Below are positions 1-7,349 of a stretch of 64,000 nt of DNA, piece after piece. The notes beneath the pieces were generated by a model that saw nothing but the letters and a program-made list of their open reading frames with translations, did no database searches and was not told the DNA's origin. This stretch comes from Hydractinia symbiolongicarpus. Taxonomy: Eukaryota; Cnidaria; Hydrozoa; Anthoathecata; Hydractiniidae. The first letter of the stretch is position 1. Every line of letters begins with the position of its first letter. The stretch covers positions 26,473,650-26,537,649 of the forward strand of contig NC_079887.1 in NCBI RefSeq assembly GCF_029227915.1, read 5' to 3'. The position numbers and the translations under genes are program-made.

Positions 1-4
1 CTTT

Positions 5-28
5 TTTGTTACTCGTTTGAGTAACAAA
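5..28. repeat. Perfect 10-bp-stem hairpin
   Basis: Positions 5-14 (TTTGTTACTC) are perfectly complementary to 19-28 (GAGTAACAAA) around a 4-base loop. The hairpin directly abuts the minisatellite that begins at 28. It could be part of an element terminus or a structured non-coding site. The window edge is only 4 bases away, so its wider context is unknown. Confidence 0.7.
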
Positions 29-308
29 TGTTGGTGGGTGGGTACCCATGGTGTACCGGTCACGACCCTCTAGGTGTACCGGTCACGACCCTCTAGGTGT
101 TGGTGGGTGGTTACCCATGGTCTAACCGGTCACGGCCCTCTAGGTGCTGGTGGGTGGGTACCCATGGTGTACCGGTCATGGCCCTCAAGGTGCTGGTGGG
201 TGGGTACCCATGGTGTACCGGTCATGGCCCTCAAGGTGCTGGTGGGTGGGTACCCATGGTGTACCGGTCATGGCCCTCAAGGTGCTGGTGGGTGGGTACC
301 CATGGTCT
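28..308. repeat. 46-bp GC-rich minisatellite, about 6 units
   Basis: A unit of 46-47 bp recurs with starts near 97, 144, 190, 236 and 282. It is built from GGTGGGTGGGTACCCATGG, then GTGTACCGGTCA, then GGCCCTCAAG. The three central copies are virtually identical. The earliest copies (28-143) are more diverged, and one is shortened to TGTACCGGTCACGACCCTCTAGG. The unit holds the palindromes GGTACC and ACCGGT. Because 46 is not a multiple of 3, the open frames over it are by-products of the repeat. A related CTCACGACCCTCC word occurs again near 378, closer to the polymerase gene. Confidence 0.9.
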
Positions 309-406
309 ATCGATGTATGTGTGTTTTAGCGTGTTTTACTATAATTTAGCATGGTGGTTGCCTCACAAACTAGGACACTCACGACCCTCCAACACGGTTT
401 ACGATT

Positions 407-413
407 TATAAAA
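407..413 (+). promoter_or_regulatory. TATA-like box upstream of the polymerase gene
   Basis: TATAAAA lies 77 bp upstream of the ATG at 490. If used as a TATA box, transcription would start near 435-440, inside or just before the direct repeat at 431-491. The placement is plausible, but in AT-rich DNA this match alone is weak evidence. Confidence 0.35.
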
Positions 414-430
414 ATGGCTTAAAGATTACA

Positions 431-491
431 AAATCGTATATCATAGCCAAACATCTTAAAGGTTCATAAATCGTATATCATAACCAAGCAT
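431..491. repeat. 24-bp direct repeat ending at the start codon
   Basis: Positions 431-454 and 468-491 are the same 24-base word, starting AAATCGTATATCATA, with two differences. They are offset by 37 bp. The second copy ends on the first two bases of the ATG at 490. The pair sits between the TATA-like box and the coding region. It could be a transcription-factor site, a 5' UTR element, or simply a small tandem duplication. Confidence 0.6.
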
Positions 492-798
492 GACTTCGAG
501 AAATACAGTTGTTGAATTAAGAGCTCTCGCTAGAGAACGCGGCCTACGTGGCTACTCAAGGCTCAGAAAGGCCGATCTGATCGAATTATTGACACCCACT
601 ACTGTGTCAGCACCCATACCCATGCCGAGACCCACCAGACCCGTACCGGTGCCAAGACCCACCAGACCCGTACCGGTGCCAAGACCCACCAGACCCGTAC
701 CGGTGCCAAGCCCACCAGACCCGTACCGGTGCCTAGACCGGTATCAGCACCCATACCAGCACCGAGACCGGGCACTAGCCAACAAGACATGGATTTGA
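490..798 (+). CDS. N-terminal segment of the DNA polymerase gene, separated by a frameshift
   Basis: This frame begins at an ATG. Its first 34 residues resemble a SAP/Rho-N-type helix-extended-helix DNA-binding motif (ELRALARERGLRGYSRLRKA, then an acidic-hydrophobic end). A proline-rich linker follows, made of the 9-residue repeat RPTRPVPVP. The fourth DNA repeat unit has 26 bases instead of 27: one base is missing between 710 and 711. From there this frame reads an unrelated tail and stops at 798. The proline-rich sense continues in the frame that is open from 729 to 4703, and the offset between frames equals exactly one lost base. I therefore read this as the true start of the polymerase gene, broken by a deletion, or as a sequencing error in a repeat. 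The residues after about 710 are unlikely to be real protein. Confidence 0.6.
   Translation: MTSRNTVVELRALARERGLRGYSRLRKADLIELLTPTTVSAPIPMPRPTRPVPVPRPTRPVPVPRPTRPVPVPSPPDPYRCLDRYQHPYQHRDRALANKTWI
628..734 (+). repeat. 27-bp coding minisatellite, 4 units, last one short by a base
   Basis: Units lie at 628-654, 655-681, 682-708 and 709-734. The first three are identical 27-mers in frame with the ATG at 490, each coding for RPTRPVPVP. The fourth has lost one base near 710, which shifts the frame. Slippage in such an array is a natural cause of the shift, and also a natural place for an assembly error. Confidence 0.92.
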
Positions 799-3700
799 AA
801 AGCAAGTTGATCGAATGGAGAGACTGGTTAATAAATCATGTACCTAAGGCTATTAAGGAGAAAGCGAGCAAAGCTTTCAAAACCATGAAGGATAAGATCA
901 TGGGTTTGTATAAAAAGGGCAGTGGAGAGGAAGAGGTGGAGGAGGTGGAGGTGGAGGAGGAGGAGGAGGAGGAGGAGGAGGAGGAGGAGGAAAACCCCTA
1001 TACCCCCATTGAAGAAGCTTTTGTAGGTTCATACAAACGTTTCAAAATAAACTCGGATGGTGGGAAGAATGTCAGGGTCTTTCTCGAAAAGGTCGAGCAC
1101 GTCGTAAATAGGTTGATGAGTGACGTGCTAGGGCAGAAGAAGTCGCTGAAGACTCAGGCGACCTTGTGGGTGAAATGGGTAAGGGAGGACACCAGCTCGA
1201 GCGATGCCCCGTGTGTACATGTCGATAAAGCTTTCAATAGTTATATGGAGATACTGCACGCCCACGATGACATTTCTGATGTTTTCGATCGGATGTGTAA
1301 TAAGATAATCGAGCAGATTGAAAACCCTGCTCTACCCGCCAGCGGGTTCACAATCGAAAGGATCCTACATATGCATGTGGACTTTCACAAACTAAAATTA
1401 ACTAGAGGTAGTTCTTACTTGCCGCTACCTAAGAATTTCAGTGGAAAGCGATCTGTGATTAACCCTCATAACGAGGATGATGATAAATGTTTCAGATGGG
1501 CTATTATCGCTGCTCTCAATCATGATAAGATCGATAATCACCCTGAACGAATCTCAATCCTTAAGAAGCATGATAAGTATAATTGGGATGGTCTAACTTT
1601 CCCAATGGCGCTAAACAAGATAGATTTGTTTGAGAGAAGGAACCCCGATGTCGCTGTGCATGTTTTGACAAAGGATGAGGGAGAAGGTATCTACATGTGT
1701 CGCAAGTCGAAGCATCTTGACCGTAAGGAGACGGTTGTTTTGTTTTTGCTGTGTGAGGGTGATAAGAAGCACTACATTGCTGTTAAGAACTTGAGCGGTG
1801 TACTGAGCAAGGTTAACTCGAAGGATGGACATAGAGAGCATTATTGCTTGAATTGTCTCTCTGGTTTTCCAAGCGAACAGAAAAGGGATGAGCACTTTGA
1901 GTATTGCAAGAATAACGATGCTGCTAAGATTCAACTCCCTAAGGAGGGTAGCACCCTAACCTTCACCGATGGTAAGTTTCAGCTCAAAGCCCCATTCATC
2001 ATGTATGTCGATTTCGAAGCTTTTACAAAAGAGTTGCCAGAAGATGAGAGAAAATGCGGATCATCCACCGAGAAAGTTGGTAAACATGTTCCCACCGGAT
2101 TCTGTTGTTATAGTAAATATGCTCATGGTGAAGTGCCGGACCCTCTGAATCTTTACCGCGGTGAGGACTGTGTTCCGCGCTTTGTAGATCATGTAGTTTC
2201 TGAGGCGAAAAGGTTATATAACATGTTTCCTCAGAAAGCAATGGATCCACTGACGGATGAAGAGCGTGACGGTTTCAATAGAGCCAGGGTGTGTCACATT
2301 TGCATGGAAGAATTTGATGACAAGGATGACATCAAGGTTAGGGATCACTGCCATTTCACCGGTAAGTTTCGTGGGGCTGCCCATCAGAAATGTAATCTGC
2401 GTTACAAGGTTCCTAATTATATTCCGGTTGTCTTCCACAATCTGAGTGGCTACGATGCGCATTTATTCATTAAGGAGCTTGCTAGGAAGTACGGAGAAGA
2501 TGGTATGGGTGTAATCGCGGAGAATAAGGAGAAATATATCTCTTTCTCTACGGATGTTAAGGTTGGTGAATACACTAACAAAAATGGGGAGACTAAGGAC
2601 AGAAAGGTACAACTGAGATTCATAGACTCATTTAGATTTATGTCAAGCGGCCTAAGCTCCCTGGCTGACAACCTATCAGATGATCAATGCAAAAACCTTC
2701 GAAAATTCTTCAATGGTGACGAATTCAACATAATGAGAAGGAAGGGTGTATACCCATATGAGTATGTTAACTCATTCGATAGGTTTAATGAAACTGAGCT
2801 CCCGTCAAAGGATGATTTCTACAGCAAGCTGAACATGAATGGTATCAGCGATGCCGATTATGCGCATGCCCAGAAGGTGTGGAAGGACATGAAAGTTGAA
2901 AATATGGGCGTTTATCATGATATCTATCTCAAGACGGATGTTCTGCTTCTGAGTGATGTGTTTGAGACATTCAGAGAAACATGCTTGAGAAACTACGATC
3001 TAGACCCGGCTCACTTTTACACTGCTCCGGGATTAGCCTGGAGGGCGTGTTTGAAAAAGACCAAGGTTAGTCTAGATTTATTGTCGGATATGGAGATGGT
3101 CATGTTCATTGAGAGTGGTATTAGGGGTGGATTGTGTCAGGCTGTCCACCGCTACGCCAAGGCCAACAATAAGTATATGGGGGACGACTACAACACATCG
3201 GATGGGAATTGCATGGATTTATTTGAGCAGCAGGAAATGGCTAAAACCGTGCCTTTTGTAAAAAGAAAATTGATTGAATTGAGGTACTGGTTGATGAAAC
3301 ATGTACCTAGGGTCATCAAGGTGAAAACTAGTAAAGCTTACAGAGCCATGAAGGATAAGATCATGGGTTTGTATGAAAAGGTATGTTGGGGACCGTCTGT
3401 ACCGAAAGAGGAAAAACAATATACCACCAAAGCCAACACATCTGAGAGTAAGGAGATGAATAGCTATCTCCAGTACCTAGATGCAAATAATTTGTACGGC
3501 TGGGCCATGATTCAGAAGATGCCGACCGGAGGGTTTGAGTGGGTTGATGACGTGGTTTCTGATTTTACACCCGAACTGATTTCACAATTAGCTGTGGAAA
3601 ACGGTGAAAAGGGGTACATCCTTGAGGTTGATGTTAGCTATCCACGGGAGCTTCATGATTCTCATAACGACCTTCCTTTCATGCCCGAGAGGAAGATCAT

Positions 3701-4703
3701 TAATGGCGTCGAGAAGCTGACACCGTGTCTTTTAGACAAGAAGAAATATATCACTCATATCCGTGCGCTTGATCAAGCGTTGAAGCATGGTCTTGTTCTT
3801 GAGAAGGTTCATAGGGTCTTGAGATTTGATCAGAGTGCGTGGTTGAAGTCGTACATAGATTTCAACACTGATTTGCGTACCAAATCAACTAATGACTTCG
3901 AAAAGGACTTTTTCAAGCTGATGAATAATTCGGTCTTTGGGAAGACAATGGAGAATCAGCGAAGGCAGAAGGATATACGTTTGGCTACCAAGAAAGAACA
4001 ATATGAGAAGCTGGTGATGAAGCCCAACTTCAAGGGTAGCACGTGGTTCTCGGAAACACTGATGGGCATAGAGATGTCCAAGATCAAGGTCAAAATGAAT
4101 AAGCCAATCTACCTGGGACTGGCAATTCTCGACTTGTCCAAGATGGTTATGTATGAGTTCCACTATGATTACATGAGACCAAAATATGGTGTGGATGTAA
4201 AGCTTTGCTACATGGATACGGATTCATTCGTCTACCACATAAAAACCGACGACTTTTACAAAGATATCGCCGACGATGTAGCTTTGAGATTTGACACGTC
4301 AGGGTACGATGAGAAAGATGGTAGACCCCTACCATTAGGTTTGAATAAAAAGATCATTGGGCTGATGAAGGACCAATTAGGTGGCAAGGTAATGACGGAG
4401 TTTGTCGCCCTAAGAGCTAAGACCTACGCTTACAAACAGCTATGTGGTAGTGAGGATAAGAGGTGCAAGGGTGTCAAGAAGTGTGTGGTAAGGAAGACCA
4501 TAGGTTTCGATGACTATAAGAGATGTCTGTTCGAGGGTGAAAATGTTTACAGGGAACAGATGACCTTTCGATCGATTAAGCATGATGTTCATACCATAAA
4601 AACAAATAAACTCGCTCTCAATGCTGATGATGATAAGCGCATAATTATGGAAGATGGTATTACCACACTGGCTAGAGGACATTATAGGCACATAACACTA
4701 TAA
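729..4703 (+). CDS. Protein-primed-type family B DNA polymerase (Polinton/adintovirus-like)
   Basis: The enzyme would replicate a linear DNA element from a protein primer. The open frame is 1324 codons; it starts without an ATG (first ATG at 789) because it continues the frame broken near 710. Residue numbers count from 729. Seen in order: a basic segment (26-63), a Glu run (67-88), a CxxC...HxxxxC finger (373-393), exonuclease motif I YVDFEAF (426-432), an HNH-like Cys/His cluster (522-556), exonuclease II FHNLSGYDAHLF (569-580), exonuclease III YLKTDVLLLSDVF (733-745), the RGG segment (799-801), polymerase A LDANNLYGWAM (917-927), B KLMNNSVFGKTMEN (1063-1076), C YMDTDSFVY (1161-1169) and KTY (1231-1233). 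All expected catalytic acidic residues are present. Residues 847-884 duplicate 26-63. No partner element genes are nearby. A linear-plasmid-type polymerase is a less likely alternative. Confidence 0.9.
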   Translation: MPRPVSAPIPAPRPGTSQQDMDLKSKLIEWRDWLINHVPKAIKEKASKAFKTMKDKIMGLYKKGSGEEEVEEVEVEEEEEEEEEEEEENPYTPIEEAFVGSYKRFKINSDGGKNVRVFLEKVEHVVNRLMSDVLGQKKSLKTQATLWVKWVREDTSSSDAPCVHVDKAFNSYMEILHAHDDISDVFDRMCNKIIEQIENPALPASGFTIERILHMHVDFHKLKLTRGSSYLPLPKNFSGKRSVINPHNEDDDKCFRWAIIAALNHDKIDNHPERISILKKHDKYNWDGLTFPMALNKIDLFERRNPDVAVHVLTKDEGEGIYMCRKSKHLDRKETVVLFLLCEGDKKHYIAVKNLSGVLSKVNSKDGHREHYCLNCLSGFPSEQKRDEHFEYCKNNDAAKIQLPKEGSTLTFTDGKFQLKAPFIMYVDFEAFTKELPEDERKCGSSTEKVGKHVPTGFCCYSKYAHGEVPDPLNLYRGEDCVPRFVDHVVSEAKRLYNMFPQKAMDPLTDEERDGFNRARVCHICMEEFDDKDDIKVRDHCHFTGKFRGAAHQKCNLRYKVPNYIPVVFHNLSGYDAHLFIKELARKYGEDGMGVIAENKEKYISFSTDVKVGEYTNKNGETKDRKVQLRFIDSFRFMSSGLSSLADNLSDDQCKNLRKFFNGDEFNIMRRKGVYPYEYVNSFDRFNETELPSKDDFYSKLNMNGISDADYAHAQKVWKDMKVENMGVYHDIYLKTDVLLLSDVFETFRETCLRNYDLDPAHFYTAPGLAWRACLKKTKVSLDLLSDMEMVMFIESGIRGGLCQAVHRYAKANNKYMGDDYNTSDGNCMDLFEQQEMAKTVPFVKRKLIELRYWLMKHVPRVIKVKTSKAYRAMKDKIMGLYEKVCWGPSVPKEEKQYTTKANTSESKEMNSYLQYLDANNLYGWAMIQKMPTGGFEWVDDVVSDFTPELISQLAVENGEKGYILEVDVSYPRELHDSHNDLPFMPERKIINGVEKLTPCLLDKKKYITHIRALDQALKHGLVLEKVHRVLRFDQSAWLKSYIDFNTDLRTKSTNDFEKDFFKLMNNSVFGKTMENQRRQKDIRLATKKEQYEKLVMKPNFKGSTWFSETLMGIEMSKIKVKMNKPIYLGLAILDLSKMVMYEFHYDYMRPKYGVDVKLCYMDTDSFVYHIKTDDFYKDIADDVALRFDTSGYDEKDGRPLPLGLNKKIIGLMKDQLGGKVMTEFVALRAKTYAYKQLCGSEDKRCKGVKKCVVRKTIGFDDYKRCLFEGENVYREQMTFRSIKHDVHTIKTNKLALNADDDKRIIMEDGITTLARGHYRHITL
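923..991 (+). repeat. Purine-rich GAG/GGA microsatellite coding for polyglutamate
   Basis: An almost uninterrupted GAGGAG run, with a few GTG interruptions near its start, codes for about 22 mostly acidic residues of the polymerase N-terminus. It follows the basic segment at 804-917, so the protein changes abruptly from basic to acidic. The all-purine strand is prone to slippage and could form triplex DNA. Confidence 0.9.
3267..3380 (+). repeat. Second copy of the N-terminal 38-residue segment inside the polymerase
   Basis: These 114 bases code for 38 residues that match the segment at 804-917 in 26 of 38 positions, without gaps. The last part, 3346-3374, is identical in DNA to 883-911 over 29 bases. 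It lies within an extra stretch of about 85 residues between the conserved RGG/YAKANN region and polymerase motif A. The duplication is in frame and without stops. Confidence 0.88.
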
Positions 4704-4954
4704 ATTATAGGGCACGACAGATGAGGGTGGGTAGGGACCCATCGGACGGGGAGGGGGCCCGGGGGACACGGCAGGGGGAGGGGTTTTTGGACAGATATTA
4801 TAGAGCATGCCCGCTTATTTGACGTAAAGTGGTAAAGTGCACATGGATTTTATCGACTCTTCTATCGTTGATTTAACGGGGATGATCCATAATTTAACGT
4901 GGGATAGGAAACTGCTAACGTGGTCTGTCCTAACATTGGTACTTTCCTATCTCT
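4704..4954. other. Non-coding spacer with a G-rich tract
   Basis: This stretch joins the polymerase stop codon to the satellite. Positions 4724-4784 are very G-rich, with at least six runs of three or more G on the + strand, and could form a G-quadruplex. The word GGGTGGGTAGGGACCCATCGG resembles the core of the 5' minisatellite. No canonical AATAAA signal was seen. Positions 4790-4937 are ordinary mixed sequence in which I recognise nothing. Confidence 0.6.
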
Positions 4955-7349
4955 GGCCGAGTCCGTGATTTAGGGAAATCGCGGGTTTTCGTTTGCCGGC
5001 GATTAAACTGCTTTTATTCAGCGTCTCATCAAAAATGAAAACATATTTGAAAACTACAAGTCTCATGCGTTTTAGTGGTGAAAAAATAATTTAAAAAATC
5101 GTTCGGGAAACGAGTTTACTCCCTGGGTACTTTCTTTGTATACATTCGACTATACGGGCCAAGCCCGGGATTTACGGGAAATCGCGGGTTTTCGTTTTCC
5201 GGCGATTAAACCTCTTTCATTAAGCGTCTCATCAAAAATGAAAACATTTTTGAAAACTACAAGTCTCATGCGTTTTAGTGGTGAAAAAAAAATTTAAAAA
5301 ATCGTTCGGGAAATGAGTTTACTCCCTGGGTACTTTCTTTGTATACATTCGACTATACGGGCCAAGCACCCGATTTACGGGAAAACGCGGGATTTCGTTT
5401 GCCGGCGATTAAACCTCTTTCATTAAGCGTCTCATCAAAAATGAAAACATTTTTGAAAACTACAAGTCTCATGCGTTTTAGTGGTGAAAAAATAATTTAA
5501 AAAATCGTTCGGGAAATGAGTTTACTCCCTGGGTACTTTCTTTGTATACTTTTGACTATACGGGCCGAGTCCGGGATTTACGGGAAATCGCGGATTTTCG
5601 TTTGCCGGCGATTAAACTTCTTTTATTCAGCGTCCCATCAAATATGAAAATATTTTTGAAAACTACAAGTCTCATGCGTTTAGTGGTAAAAAAATAATAT
5701 AAAAAATCGTTTGGGTAATGAGTTTACTCCCTGGGTACTTTCTTTGTATACTTTTGACTATACGGGCCAAGCCCCGGATTTACGGGAAATCGCGGGTTTT
5801 CGTTTGCCGGCGATTAAAATGCTTTTATTCAGCGTCTCATCAAAAATGAAAACATTTTTGAAAACTACAAGTCTCATGCGTTTTAGTGGTGAAGAAATAA
5901 TTTAAAAAATCGTTCGGGAAATGAGTTTACTCCCTGGGTACTTTCTTTGTATACATTCGACTATACGGGCCAAGCCCCGGATTTACCTGAAAACGCGGGA
6001 TTTCGTTTGCCGTCGATTAAACCTATATCATTAGGCGTCTCATCAAAAATGAAAACATTTTTGAAAACTACAAGTCTCATGCGTTTTAGTGGTGAAAAAA
6101 TAATTTAAAAAATCGTTCGGGAAAGGAGTTTACTCCCTGGTTACTTTCTTTGTATACTTTTGACTATACGGGCCGAGTCCGGGATTTACGGGAAATCGCA
6201 GATTTTAGTTTGCCGGCGATTAAACTTCTTTTATTCAGCGTCCCATCAAATATGAAAATATTTTTGAAAACTACAAGTCTCATGCGTTTAGTGGTAAAAA
6301 AATAATATAAAAAATCGTACGGGAAATGAGTTTACTCCCTGGGTACTTTCTTTGTATACTTTTGACTATACGGGCCAAACCCGGGATTTACGGGAAATCG
6401 CGGGTTTTCGTTTGCCGGTGATTAAACTACTTTTATTCAGCGTCTCATCAAAAATGAAAACATTTTTGAAAACTACAAGTCTCATGCGTTTTAGTGGTGA
6501 AAAAATAATTTAAAAAATCGTTCTGGAAATGAGTTTACTCCCTGGGTACTCTCTTTGTATACTTTTGACTATACGGGCCAAGCCGAGATTTACGGGAAAT
6601 CGCGGTTTTTCGTTTGCCGGCGATTAAACTTCTTTTATTCAGCGTCTCATCAAAAATGAAAACATTTTTAAAAACTACAAGTCTGATGCGTTTTAGTGGT
6701 GAAAAAATAATTTAAAAAATCGTTCTGGAAATGAGTTTACTCACAGGGTACTTTCTTTGTATACATTCGACTATACGGGCCAAGCCCGGGATTTAGGGGA
6801 AATCGCGGGTTTTCGTTTTCCGGCGATTAAACCTCTTTCATTAAGCGTCTCATCAAAAATGAAAACATTTTTGAAAACTACAAGTCTCATGCGTTTTAGT
6901 GGTGAAAAAAAAATTAAAAAATCGTTCGGGAAATGAGTTTACTCCCTGGGTACTTTCTTTGTATACATTCGACTATACGGGCCAAGCCCCGGATTTACGG
7001 GAAAACGCGGGATTTCGTTTGCCGGCGATTAAACCTCTTTCATTAAGCGTCTCATCAAAAATGAAAATATTTTTGAAAACTACAAGTCTCATGCGTTTTA
7101 GTGGTGAAAAAATAATTTAAAAAATCGTTCGGGAAATGAGTTTACTCCCTGGGTACTTTCTTTGTATACTTTTGACTATACGGGCGAAGCCGGGATTTAC
7201 GGGAAATCGCGGGTTTTCGTTTGCCGGCGATTAAACTTCTTTTATTCAGCGTCTCATCAAAAATGAAAACATTTTTAAAAACTACAAGTCTGATGCGTTT
7301 TAATGGTGAAAAAATAATTTAAAAAATCGTTCTGGAAATGAGTTTACTC

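Noticed and set aside
74-411. Glycine/tryptophan-rich small proteins over the 46-bp minisatellite
   Set aside because: Three overlapping frames are open because the unit lacks stops. The starts are not conserved and there is no sign of coding selection.
599-805. Reverse-strand frame opposite the proline repeat
   Set aside because: It is a shadow of the 27-bp coding repeat on the plus strand, with the same 9-residue periodicity.
3170-3475. Intron explaining the insertion in the polymerase
   Set aside because: GTATGT after AAG at 3380 and GTATAT near 3172 look donor-like, but no suitable acceptor with a pyrimidine tract preserves the conserved YLQYLDANNLYG region. The frame is open throughout. 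RNA data would settle it.
1-4954. A complete Polinton or adintovirus
   Set aside because: Only the polymerase is present. No integrase, capsid, ATPase or protease gene was found within the window, and no long terminal inverted repeats could be paired.
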